DNA of 64,000 nucleotides, taken from Margaritifera margaritifera (taxonomy: Eukaryota > Mollusca > Bivalvia > Unionida > Margaritiferidae). Both the position numbers and the translations under genes were made by a program. How positions within the stretch are numbered: the first letter of the stretch is position 1; each line of letters opens with the position of its first letter. Positions 1 through 11,195 of this stretch are shown piece after piece. The stretch spans positions 6,990,001 to 7,054,000 of the forward strand of contig JAQPZY010001688.1 in the NCBI GenBank assembly GCA_029931535.1, written 5' to 3'. The notes under the pieces were generated by a model, which saw only the letters and a program-made list of their open reading frames with translations, had not been told where the DNA came from and ran no database searches.

Positions 1-177
1 ATGCTTTTTGTACTTTCTGCAACTAGTACTGAAATGGACTCTAGATCACTTCACCCTATTTCCGCAGGGGCAGAAAAAGTTTCAACATCAGTACAGTGAG
101 CAACACATCACATGCCCACTCCATGTTTAATAGTCCTCTACAAAGACAACTTAAATTTTATTTTAATCTTTTTATCC

Positions 178-680
178 AGTCACAGTGACCTTCACCGTTA
201 TGCTTTACAAACTAAAATCAACAGGCATCCTCCTTATCCCAAGTGTAAGCCATTCACAAAGTTTGGTCCAAATGTGTGATGTAGAACTAATGTTATTGTG
301 TGGAAACAATTTCTCTTCTTTTAGTCACATCAGAGCTTATGACCCCAAAATCGACAGGTTTCTTCTGTACACCATCAACAAAGTTTGGTGCAGGTATTAG
401 TCTTCTTTCAGTCGCCAACTGATATGATTCTTCATTACCCCAAGTGCAAGCAAGTCACAGAGTTTAGTAACTGTAGTAACTGTAGATGGTGGACAACCAG
501 ACATTATGCCAACAACATTTTTCTCCTTTCAGTCATACTGACCTTGAACTTTGACCTTTTGACACTAAAATCAACAGGGTTCGTCTTCACCTCAAGTGCA
601 AGCCATCCACAAAGTTTGGAAACCGTAGATGGTGGACATTTAGTTTTTGTACAGAAACAAAATTGGTAATGAAGGGACAG
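178..680. repeat. ~140-bp-unit array, family A
   Basis: Three to four diverged units sharing CAGTGACCTT, AAAATCAACAGG and GTAAGCCATTCACAAAGTTTGG-like blocks, spaced 130-145 bp. The same family is at 20215-20735 and 29270-30300. Small ORFs across it are not genes. It lies outside the importin exons found. Confidence 0.75.
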
Positions 681-1058
681 ACATTGTAACACTATATGCT
701 CTGCCGTATGTTGGGTATATAAAAAGCATAGTTACCACAGGCCAACCTAATGCCAAGATCTTGTTGCCCAACACAATAATTTACTTGTCCAAGTTGGAAT
801 TTCCTACCACAATTCACTTGAAAGTGATCTGTTGCTGAATGTCTAATCAAATTAACTTTATTTGTCAATAAATGTTGATATCAACACCTAGATCTTAAAA
901 TGCATATGCAACATTTCTCAGATTTTGTAATCAAATCTTTATCTATTCTATAGATTCAATGTACAAGTTCAAAATTACTATTACTTTCAAATGTTTACAG
1001 CTTCTTCTTGATATAAATAAGCACGACAAATCAATTCGTTTTGTGCTTCAAACAAAAA

Positions 1059-1062
<4 letters not shown>

Positions 1063-1124
<62 letters not shown>
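1063..1124. repeat. (TG)n microsatellite
   Basis: About 30 uninterrupted TG units. Cys-Val and Thr-His reading frames across it are artefacts. Confidence 0.97.
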
Positions 1125-1125
<1 letters not shown>

Positions 1126-1344
1126 TACTCATTTTAATGATGTAATACTTACCTGTACCTTTCCCGGAATGGAAATTACACTTGTCCATATAAGAAAATT
1201 CCACCCCGCTCCCCCGGGAGACCAGAAATAGAAAGACAGACCCACAGACTAATTGTGGAACATCGCAGCAGAGTGGGAGGAGGTAATCTGGCAGTAGCAA
1301 CAGGTAAATATTACATTATTAAAATCTGTCCCCCCCCCCTTAAT

Positions 1345-3065
1345 ATCAGTAATACAATACCTGTTGCTATTGCAGTGCTGAATTTGCGACTGCGGTAGGA
1401 GGCTGATGGCCTAAAAAACTGGTATAAAAAGGATATACTCAATTTTAGGAATGTCCACTACTGTAAGTTGGCAACAGCTTAGGACACTTTTTGTGCCACG
1501 ACTATTGGCTACAAAGAAAATATGCCTTCACTCTGGTGCACCAAAGACTGAAGGTAGATGGGGGAGAAAGTAGTGTGTGACCATCTAAACACAGCTTCAA
1601 TAACCTCCGCCAATGACGAACGAGTTTGATAGACTAATGAGGTAGCAATAGCTTGGGTCTCGTGGGCTTTAATCTTCATGAACTAGAGGTCCCTCCATGT
1701 ACAGTCAAATGGAACCTTAAGGCCCTAACTGGGCATAAGTCGGTCTTGATCATCCCCAGCACAGAAACAACTGAGACTGGGGATATCTGTTGGGAATGGC
1801 GCTACTGAAGGAAGCTGGTTTTTTCCTAAAAAAAAACCTGGTTGACAAAGGAGAGAAACAAACTCATAATTGCCATTGAACCAGTTCATATGGGTTTTTT
1901 TTTTTTACAAAGACCACAAAACGCAAGAGAGATTCCATCGCGGTATTAGTGAGCGAGACACCGGTCTCTGCAGCTCAAAATACCTTATAAGATCAGAAAT
2001 ACGAGGATCAAAACCAATGGCTAGGCCTTTTGAGAGCTTGAGCATGTTGGAAAGGGTTATCTGGTAGCCCTTATGAGTAGAAAATGAGCATTCTCTCTCT
2101 TGGAACAGGAATAGAAAAAAGTCAGAAGCTGCACTAATAGACGGACAACTAGGATTAATGCGTTTCCTACTGCATCAATCACAAAAGATTTTCCGCTTTG
2201 CATCACAAATTGGCTGTGGCCCATCTCCTGGCCTGAATGATGCAACTGGCAACCTTGCTCAAAAACTTGTCCTGGCAGATAGATCGCTTGAGATGAACCA
2301 AGCATGAACATGGAGAATCTGTGGGATGTTGTGTTGAGGAGACCCCCTGTGCTGCGACAGCTGGTTCCACCTCCGAGGCAATGTCTTTGGCTGGTCTAGC
2401 AACAAGTCGAGAAGATCGCTGAACCATAACTGTAGAGGCCACAGAGGGGCTATCAAATCGACCTGAGCAACTGAGATCCTGACTTTGTGGAGCACTTGAG
2501 AAATCATCGCAACCAAATCCACCAAGGGTCTCTACTACAATCTGAATTGAGACTCTGCTACAGACTGGTGTGAAGACCATATGTGAGGACTATATTGCCT
2601 CTCCTCAACAAACTGTCAGCCAGAATATTCTTCTTCCCAGGTATATGACGAATCTGGAGGATAGCCCCTTCCCAAGGTTGCATAGTGAAGTAGATTCCAA
2701 ACCTCCACACAAAGAGAGGGAGCATGTATGCTTTATTGTCGAGCAAGATACGCCGCCATCAAACAACAACTCCTTACTTGGTAGACATACCCCTTTGGTG
2801 CTAAAAAGACAGCCCTCGTTTCTAAATTGTTTATTTGGAGGATAGTTTCTTCCAATGAACACAAACCCTGAAGAAGTAGGCCTTCTGCCTCCAAGTGAGA
2901 ACCCCACCATGAATCTGACGTGTGCATTGAACAAAACACTCTGTGATTAACTATTGACAGAGGCCTCATCAGAAGCAATGAAAATTCCTGTCTGGCGTTT
3001 AATTGACTGAGCTTGTTGGGAGTTAGCTGGATATTCATTTTACCTTCCAAACGTTTCAGCATATT
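1345..3065 (-). mobile_element. DIRS-like retroelement copy A (RNase H to recombinase)
   Basis: Minus strand from the right: RNase H-like sequence (HLEAEGLLLQG near 2900, then ILQIRHIPGKKNILADSL near 2640) and tyrosine-recombinase linker and N-terminal sequence (KSFVIDAVGNALILV near 2170). The left part (1365-1800) is the same non-coding end seen at 26460 and 52790, starting GCTGAATTTGC. DIRS elements carry a tyrosine recombinase instead of an integrase. Many stops; not functional. The reverse transcriptase is missing. Confidence 0.72.
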
Positions 3066-3077
3066 AGGTTCACCAGC

Positions 3078-3597
3078 TCAAACCGGTTTTCTAACGTGTT
3101 CAGATTTTTCACATTTAATTTCTCTTTGAATATTAGCTTTCGAATCGGAAATAGTAAGATGTCGAGTATAATGGGTTGGCACATTTGTTGAGTTCCCAGT
3201 AAGCCTCAGGACAGCTCTACAGACTTTGCATATTGTTTTCGTTTTTACTGTATTTCGGACTCCATTCTGCACATATACTGAGTGTCCAAATGGTCCCATA
3301 CAGAAGATGTTGATCCTGAAAATATGGACAATCTTTCCTTCATCACCCATGTTTACTCGCATGTGAATTGTTGCTTTTGCAAAGTATTTACTGATTAGTC
3401 AATATACACCCATGAAAGATCATATTACACTTTTGAATACTCTTCACAATGGAGGCTAACTTGGGGATTAGACCGAATTTCCTACCAAACACCTCGTTTT
3501 TTTAACGGAAATCAATACGAGTTTGTATGCATCTATACACGAATCAGCGGATTTTAATTCGTGATACATCGATGCAGCAATGAATCATCCCTGCACT
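3078..3597 (-). mobile_element. Third hAT family: 5' fragment with BED finger
   Basis: The right end reads, inward, CAGGGATGATTCATTGCTGC, typical of a hAT terminus. The minus strand from 3362 encodes a BED-type finger: TICKVCRAVLRL followed by THYTRH, the C-x2-C and H-x4-H arrangement. Sequence stops matching where the DIRS-like element begins near 3065, so the rest of the transposase is lost. Confidence 0.65.
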
Positions 3598-4678
3598 AAG
3601 ATTCCCACATCTGATCGCTACCTGCTTTTTCATCAAGCTGAAAACTTGCTCGAGAAGCCAAATCTAGCATCAAGGAGTTAGTGATCATGTTTCTCATTAA
3701 CCTGGAGGTGGTGTGCAAAGCATTTTTGTCCACCTTATAGAACAGAGCCTAGGTCTTGTATTTTTATCAGTCAGGTGCTCAGAGATTTCTTTAAACTTTT
3801 CCGTCTCTGGAAGAGGATGTTAGGATGGCTGCCTGTCATTGTCTTCCAAATCCACCGAAGCCTTGGCCTTAAAGGCCTTGTTTGCAGTTGACAGAACTGG
3901 GCACTCTGAAATTGGCAGAATCAGCGTATAGCAAGTCCTCAAAGTTATCCCCATACCCACAGTGGGTTGTCCTCATCGGGCATTCTGGCAACATCTGAGC
4001 AAAACATCCTGGGAGGCAGGGACAAGGTCATGCCATTGTCCCTTTGTACAGGTTGATATCTCCCCAAACAATAAACTCGAAAGATTGGAGCCAGTGGTTG
4101 CCTCTGTGGGAAGGTAAGTCCCCCAGTTTGTCCTGCCAGTATAAAATGCTGGCAAGTGTGTTGGCTCGGCTCTTAGCTGGCCGGCCAGCCTGGTGGTCAG
4201 CTAAATGATCAGCTCATCAACCTCCTGGTTGGTTTGTGCAGCAATACGGATGTATCAGCTAATCGAATTCCTGTATACTTCTGCATACCAAGATACTGCT
4301 GGCTGACCAACGGCACAGCTCGCAAAAGTGACAGATTCCCAGTCATTAATTGTGGAGTATGGACAGGCTGCTAGACTGGTTGTTGGCAGCCAAACAAGCA
4401 TTATATGGCTTGGACTGATGGCAAAAAAAATCATCCACATCCAAAAAATACCCTATGTACCTGGACTTACAAGCCCAAAGGCCAAGCTCAGACATGTGAG
4501 CCTAGAAAAGAGAGAACAGTCTCCTGTAAGCTCCAAGCCTTCATTGCAGAAGTAAGAGGGATGGCAGAGAACAAATTTACCCAAGGCCAGTAACTGTGTT
4601 GTCGCCTCTTATACTAGTCTCCACTCAGACAATGCCTGTGGAGAATGTGTTCTTCCATCTGCAACTGACCTGATGTAG
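3598..4678. other. No recognisable feature
   Basis: Between two hAT fragments. Slightly higher GC than the introns, with short open frames on both strands, none with a motif I recognise. May be further transposon debris. Confidence 0.6.
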
Positions 4679-5009
4679 CAGAGATGCTGCCAGGATTGTA
4701 CCTAATGGGGGGGAACTCCCCCCTTGTCACCAAAATAAGGTGGAAGTGGAACAAAAGTGATGTGGGGGGTGGGGGAAACAGCCATAGTTCAATATTTGCC
4801 TAACACATAATTATCTCTTTCTTTCTTTCAGCTCCACTTTGTTACAGAGCTGTATAAGCATTAATCGGTTGATCATTTCTGAGCTTAATTTGTTCCTTAT
4901 ATGTGTATGAATATTGTTCTGTGCTGAGAACCAACATCATAATCGGCCCTCTGAAGGGACATATGCATAGCTAGCCAAGCCAGCTTGAACAAGTTGGGAA
5001 ACTATGCCA
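4679..5009 (-). mobile_element. hAT family 2 left-end fragment
   Basis: Begins with the intact terminus CAGAGATGCTGCCAGG and follows the family to GCTTGAACAAGTTGGGAAAC, then breaks where DIRS-like sequence starts at about 5010. The right end is missing, so no target duplication can be read. Confidence 0.75.
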
Positions 5010-5551
5010 CCTAGGCATTAAAGTGCAAGAAACTGATCTCTGAAGCTCATACTAACTGATCAGTTCTAAAAGATGAGGATCTGACCCAACGATGGAGCCC
5101 ACAGAGAACTTAGGGAGTATTGGGAAGGACTACTCTATAGCCCTTAGTGGTGGATACTGAACAGACATTTTCTTTGCAAAGAAAGAGAAGAAAATCTGCA
5201 ACTGCAGTTAAAGAGTAACAGATTGAATGAATGTGTTCCCTCCTCAACCAATCACAGAAAATCTTCCATTTGGCAACAAGAACTTTGGAAGTCGATTCCC
5301 TCAACCCCAGGCAATGCAGTTGGCACCCTTGCTCAGAAATCGATCTTGGCTAAAATTGTTTCATACGAGCCAGGCATGAAGGTGGAAAATCTTAGTACTG
5401 TCATGTAGCCAAGTATTTGTGAGATTCCGTCTTTAAAAAATTGCCAGTCTGGCACCATGGGGACTTGGTACAAGAGAGTGCAACTCCCTAATCCCTCAAG
5501 TCTTGCAAGGCTCTGTAGAGAGCAACCCTCCATATAACATCTCTGTATTAA
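5010..5551 (-). mobile_element. DIRS-like copy B, recombinase part
   Basis: Minus strand encodes VLVAKWKIFCDWLRREHI then TAVADFLLFL and TTKGYRVVLPN, the SAM-like N-terminal core-binding domain of a DIRS tyrosine recombinase. It is cut at TTAA 5548-5551 by piggyBac-like element 2 and probably continues at 11196. On the left it abuts a hAT family 2 fragment at 5010. Confidence 0.7.
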
Positions 5552-6009
5552 CTCCTTAACTACTGGTGCTACTGTAGTGGCTCACTGCTCTGCCTTGCGG
5601 CTGGGGTCACTACTGCAGCGGATTTGTGGGCGGACTACCAGAGCCTGATGCTGCTGCAGCCAAATTATAACTTTTTAGCTGATGATGTGGGGATATGGGC
5701 CAATTGTTTTAGTTATTTTCTGTATAATACTGATTTATAGACTAAAACCATGCCATATATAAAAGCTATAACTACCTTATGTCTGTTTGATTATTTTATC
5801 CTGCTGACATCAACAAGATTCATATAAAATCCATGAACAGAACACAAAACACTATTTTTAAACACTAAAATTTATTGGTCTGTCTTTAATACAATGTTAT
5901 TGGTCAAATATATACATGTAATTACTAAAAAATGTTTAACTAGTCACTATGTTCTATTTCTTAAGTTGCTCTTAATGGTATCTATAGAAGCTGTTATGCT
6001 TTATGCACA

Positions 6010-7013
6010 GACAGACATCACACTGTTTGCACATGATGGCCACCTCATGCTGCCTTTTATCTTTGAAACACAGTTTGCATCGCCCTGGTTTTTCAGCCTG
6101 TGTAGGTCGATGTGCATTTCCACAGTTATCAATTGCAGATATGACCTTTCTCTTTCCTGATCCTCAAAATGTGCCTATCAACTGCTGCACAAGTGCAATT
6201 TGAAAATCAAGTTGTCTCTGTCAGATTTTTTTTTTTTTTTTTGGTGTAACAAGTTTGTGGTTGGGTGGCTCCTGCATAGTTATTAATGCATTTTACTACA
6301 GAAAGATCAAAGCAGAACCAAAACAAGATAGTTCCACCATTTGGTATCTTTGTGGCATACTTTTCTCGTCTGCCAGGTCAACCCCATACATGTATTTATT
6401 ATAGAGTTCTGAGACAATCGGAGCTGGCACTTCCTGGATGTTCCATTTTTTTGCCTCCTACGCGCCATTTTGCTCTCGCTTGGATTGCAACTTGTTGAGA
6501 GATAATGGACATTTTTTTTGTCCTTCCACACTACAGCACTTAGACTTCCTTTTGTCATTAGGACAATATCACCCCTGTTCTTTAATTTGACAGATTTTAT
6601 TTCCTCTGGCATTCACTTTCTATTTGCTCGCACTGTACCAAGGCAATAAATTTGTTCTTTCCTTAGTGATTCAAGAGTATTGGACTCAAGAAAAAACTGT
6701 CCATGTACTACATGCGATTTCCCATTTATTTTTGCAGTCAGATCGGTTAAAACACAGGCACCATGGCATTTCTTTTGTGCGTCCAGCCTGGCCTTCTTTT
6801 CCTGTATACACCTGGAACTCGTGCACATAACCATTGTGCATTGTGTGGGTCTGCCCGTTTCCAAACTTTTATTCCAAACTTTGTTGGCTTCACAGGCAAA
6901 TATTGCTTGAAGGAAAATCTACCTTTATACGCAAATCATCCCTTCATCCACACTCTGCTCTTCATGACCATTGTAATTTGTACGACACGTTTTGGAAATT
7001 TCGTCAAGAACTG
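6010..7013 (-). pseudogene. piggyBac transposase 2, C-terminal part
   Basis: Continues the transposase left of the hAT insertion: LDEISK at the junction, then YCLGTVRANRK near 6613, GDIVLMTKGSLSAVVWKDKK near 6560, and a Cys/His-rich C-terminal finger at about 6010-6180 (GRCKLCF, MCKQCDVCLC). Several stops and frameshifts separate these segments. Domain order matches a complete piggyBac transposase. Confidence 0.82.
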
Positions 7014-10000
7014 CATACATGCCAACCCCCAACCCCCCGAGAGGCAAAAAGTGTAATCCATGTGGACAAAAAGAGTAATCTGAGCAAAAAAAGAGTAATC
7101 TACATACAATATGTTATAAATTTAATGAAATTTAAGAAAAATGAACATAATTTATTTTCTACTAACCTGAATCAGCAGCTAGTTCCAGTCCTTGTACAAA
7201 AATGGACACAATATAAATGGATCAGTACATATCAAACAAATGTTAAACATATTTACAAGAATTTATTTAATCCTCTGGTCTTGTTCTTTTCTCAAAATTT
7301 ACTACTTCAAGTTTTCATATGTAGCACATTTAGCTTTACAAAGCAACAGACTGTCATGCTGCAATTCAAAACACTTCTCACCAGCTGCTACGATGAATGT
7401 TTTGCACACCAGTAGAGCACTAAGCACTGGGTTACTGAGACTGGATCTAACTTCAGTTTTAATTTTCTTGACAATACTGAACAATCTCTCACAGTCAGCA
7501 TTAGAATGGTAAAGAACCAATATTCCTTTCATAACCTGACACAGAAGAGAAAATTTATGTCTTCTAGTTGCTGGATCTTTTAGCTGGATAATAAGGTGCC
7601 ATTGTACATCAACTCTGTCTGCATGAAGTACAGTCAGGTAGAATGTCAACTTGATACTTTAGGAATTCTCCTTCCAGATGATCCAAAGTAGATGAAGGAG
7701 GCAACAGAAAGAAATATCTCTTAACAAAGAATCTGACACTCTTAAAGATTTTTGACCGTCTCTCATTTACATCAGCAACTGAAGCATTTAAAAGCACTTC
7801 ATCTCCATATGGGAATTTCTGCAGCATCTAATCACATGCTGTAGCATAATAATCTCCAACATTATCATAGAACACTTTCACAGCATGAGTAGAATTCTGT
7901 TCCAAGAATTCTCTTATTTCTACACCAATAGCTAGATCTTCATCATTTTTCTGGTTTTCTCTGTCATAAAAGTCTATATCAGTCAAAAGCTGGGTTGATG
8001 AAATAATTTCTGGTTTAATAAACCTCATAAGCAAAACTGAAAACCTCATAAGCAAAACTGAAAACTAGTCTGATAAAATTTTATGCACAGTATGAATGCA
8101 TGGATCATCTTGCTGCAAGACAATATTTGCTGCATCAAACAATGGAATGTCACTCTTCAAAAACAAGCAATAAAGCTTTGTAACTGGATCATTGAGTTTT
8201 TTAAAAACCATCTCCCATTTAGATTTTTCTGAACAATTGACAGATTCTGCTTGCTTCTGTGACTTACTTGTATCCACTGCGGTAGATTTTCCTTTAGAAG
8301 AATGAGAAGATCCAGTATGCTTCTTACCAACTTCATTTGTACAACACTTATCCTTTGAAGAACTAGATCCAGTTGTCTGCTTTAGTTTACTAACAATAGA
8401 TTGGAATTTTCTGTCACAACATTTTTCTTTCACAATGTCAGACTGTGCTTGGAGGCCCTCAGGCTGGATAGATAATGGCTTCTCAAATAAGAAATAAATA
8501 GATTTAAATTTCTTTCTTTCTGATGACCCATCCTCTTCATTACTTCTACCTTTACATTCATCTCCTTTTCTCTTCTGACTTCTAACAGACTTTGCTTTAG
8601 TGTTACTCTTCTTCACTCTTTTTTTCCTGTTTCTCGCTGCAGACTCACTTTCCTTTTGAAAGAAAGCTAGTAGAGCTGTCCAAAGCTGAAGTAAACAGCC
8701 AATACATTTGCAAAGAGATAACCATCTTGTACACACATGCTTTATAACTTTATAATCTTCAAGGTCAAACTCATCTTGCAACAGCTTCAGTGCCTGTTAC
8801 CTTTTACTACTTTTCTCCAAATAATAGTACATGTCAATTGACTGACAACCAGTATCTACTTTTAATTTATCTGCAGCCTTTCCTGCAGCAAGGTGCATCA
8901 AATGACAGGGACTACCTGTTACATAAACTGATGGAGATGTTTTCAAATTGTAGGATGCAACTCCTTTATGAATTCGTCATAACTGATGAATTATCAGCAG
9001 AAAACCTTAGACAGTTATGCCAATTTATGTCATGTTTTTTCAACACATTATCAATCAAATCAAAAATGTTTTCTCCAGTGGAAGCTAGTCAATTCTGGTA
9101 AGAAAAGAAGAACACTCATAATTTCGCCTTTTTCATTATCGAAGTATCTAACACAGATAGGGTACAACTTTTTGTCGTCATAATCACTACTCCTGTCTGT
9201 AGCAACACTATATGGTCCAATTTTCATGGCCACTGCTATTTTCTGTGAAGTATCTTTTGATAAACACTGAACAATATTAGATGTTCTTGTTCTTGCACAT
9301 GCATATTTTTCTGCAATTTTGGAATCTGGGAACATCCATTTAAATAAAGGACAAGCATGGTCTGCTACCGCTATGGGAAGTCTGTGTTCTTTTAAGAACT
9401 AGGTAAATAACACCTCTGCATTTATCACACTTGTGTCTGTACTGGAATTTTGTTGTAAAAAGGCAGTTACTTTAGGATTCAAATTAGTGACATGGGCTAA
9501 TTCGATGTGCTTCTTTGTTTTCAAGTGTTTTTCCACATCAAATTTACCACCATGACTGATCATCAAATCCATTCCACAGAGCTTGCATTGGGCATGACAC
9601 TGCCCCAGACTGGAGCGCTGTATTACATCATCCATGTATTCATCTTTGAATCTTTGGAGGATTCTGGTTTTTGTCTTTTTCTGTTCCATCTTGTTAAAAT
9701 TATTTTTAAAATGTCTCCTCTCCTACACACTGAACAGAATCCATTCAACTTGACTTTAAGCGTCAAATAACTATAGACTGGTTCTGTGTGAAATATGAAT
9801 TGCAACAATAAATCTGAGACCAAAGTTTCAAAGTAGAAAACAAGTCGGTTTTCTTGGCAATATGCCCTACAAGCTGCTATAAATAGAATGTAAGGAGGTA
9901 TAAATAGAATGGAAAGTACATGTACATGTAGGTCAACCGTGGACAACTGTACCTACTTTCAGCACACTAGCTATGGACTGGTTCTCTACCAAATATGAAT

Positions 10001-10369
10001 CAGAACAACAAATCTGAGGGAATGGGTTTAAAAGTATATAACCAGTGTGATTTATTGGAAATGTGACAGCTGCTATAAATAGAACATACTGATAGTGTAC
10101 TTTTGGAAAGTGCATGTAGGTCTAAGATCGTCATGTGCACTCTTATACGATAGTTACGTAGAAGCCTTCTTTTCTGGAATTTGATGTGTGGGATTAATGA
10201 GCTGTTAATAAAAACGAGTATACAACTTTTTATTGCTATATTTGTATATTTTTTTTTTTAAAATCTTTTTAAACGAAAAAGCATAATCTATATACATGCG
10301 AGCGTGAGACGTAATTCATTGAAAAATAGCGTCATGATTACGCAAAAAGCGTAATGGTTGGCAGGTATG
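7014..10369 (-). mobile_element. hAT element, family 1, inserted in piggyBac-like element 2
   Basis: Left end CATACATGCCAACC; right end, read inward, CATACCTGCCAACC: 14-bp inverted repeats with one mismatch. GAACTG lies immediately outside both ends (7008-7013, 10370-10375). Deleting the element plus one GAACTG rejoins the piggyBac frame as RPVLDE, so both the boundaries and the 6-bp duplication are supported independently. Both ends carry AAAAAGNGTAAT blocks. A decayed transposase runs on the minus strand. A deleted derivative is at 59133-60019. Confidence 0.9.
7302..9689 (-). pseudogene. hAT family 1 transposase, fragmented
   Basis: From the right: a BED-like finger (CKLCGMDLMISHGG then H-x5-H) in 9399-9689; catalytic-core sequence VATDRSSDYDDKKLYPICVR in 9060-9335; the RWLSL motif and a Lys/Ser-rich insertion (KKRVKKSNTKAKSVRSQKRK) in 8065-8781; and the hAT dimerisation domain (HSNADCERLFSIVKK) in 7302-7649. 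Stops and frameshifts separate at least six pieces. Domain order is complete, so this was an autonomous copy that decayed in place. Confidence 0.85.
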
Positions 10370-10790
10370 GAACTGGTCTTATGTGACACAACTTCATCCA
10401 GGCTGGCCTCCTGGTGGATTCTGCCTGGTGTCATTTACATGAAAATACTTCGACAACTTTTCAAAAAGTGCTCTGGTCATAATTATGGGAATACTTGGTA
10501 TCTGGAAGGGCCATGTAGATCGCCAATCTAGGCTATAGGTTGGAAGTGCCAGAAATGACATAATCAAATGTATACTTAGAAAGGCCAGCATTTCGTCCAC
10601 TGGTGTGGGTTGCCAGAGTGAATTGGGCTTTTCTTCCATACATCTTGCTGCATATCCATTCATTTGTGCCACAATCAATGCCAGGAATTTTTTTTTCTTG
10701 TCCACACTGAGCCATCTTCAGCATCAGATTCTGTCTCAATTTTGGACAGACTTGACAAAGAAGATAGCTCAATGTCACTACCAACACTTC
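10370..10790 (-). pseudogene. piggyBac transposase 2, N-terminal part
   Basis: Minus-strand frame from about 10705 reads AQMNGYAARCMEEKP, then PVDEMLAFLSIHLIM and FEKLSKYFHVNDTRQNPP, the N-terminal core of DDE_Tnp_1_7. It stops at GQPG because of a one-base change; the following bases continue the family sequence in another frame to IRPV, where the hAT begins. An acidic stretch lies further upstream (to about 10900). The other half is at 6010-7013. Confidence 0.82.
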
Positions 10791-11039
10791 TTAATTCAAT
10801 ACTGTCAAGTTCGTCCTCAGAAAAACCTGAAAATTCAGATTCTGAATCGCTATCGCAAACGACATTGTTTCCACCGTCAACTACAAAAGTATGTATTAAC
10901 TAGCACGTGGTACAAATTGCAAAAAATCCCCTTATTTAGTAAGAACAATCATTTGTTAACTCTATTTCGATTGGCTGAATGTCCTTTTACTTCAAATTAT
11001 TGACCAATAAGACCAATTGTAACATGAACATACAGTGCA

Positions 11040-11190
11040 GATCTATCCGTCACTGAGGTATAGGAAGCATAACCAGCAAACGGATGTATCAGTCACTGAG
11101 GTTAGTAGTGCTTTGTTTACAAGTGGATTTATCAGTCTCTGAGGAGGTAAGGCACTTTTATGCAGCGGATATACACGTCAGTCGCAGTGA
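11040..11190. repeat. Subterminal repeats of piggyBac-like element 2
   Basis: Four degenerate copies of CGGATGTATCAGTCACTGAGG, the last most altered, begin near 11040, 11081, 11124 and 11166, spaced 43-46 bp, within 160 bp of the right terminus. Subterminal repeats of this sort often bind transposase in piggyBac elements; that role is inference. Confidence 0.65.
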
Positions 11191-11195
11191 AAGAG

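Larger units (their letters stand above)
5552..11195 (-). mobile_element. piggyBac-like transposon 2, itself interrupted
   Basis: TTAA flanks it at 5548-5551 and 11196-11199. The ends pair imperfectly: CTCCTTAACTAC on the left and, read inward from the right, CTCTTTCACTGC. Minus-strand transposase fragments lie at both sides of a hAT insertion (7014-10369). About 43-bp-spaced subterminal repeats occupy 11040-11190. Outside it, DIRS-like sequence is present on both sides. Removing the hAT leaves a piggyBac of about 2.3 kb, a normal size. Confidence 0.85.

Noticed and set aside
959..1300. Open frames of repeated Cys-Val or Thr-His
   Set aside because: They translate a (TG)n microsatellite; no coding signal outside the repeat.
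6834..7512. Plus-strand frames of 193 and 106 codons
   Set aside because: They overlap minus-strand piggyBac and hAT transposase remnants and show no domain of their own; they are shadows.
7007..10376. 8-bp target duplication for hAT family 1
   Set aside because: Only 6 of 8 positions match if ends are shifted by one base, whereas the flush 6-bp flank is exact and restores the interrupted frame.
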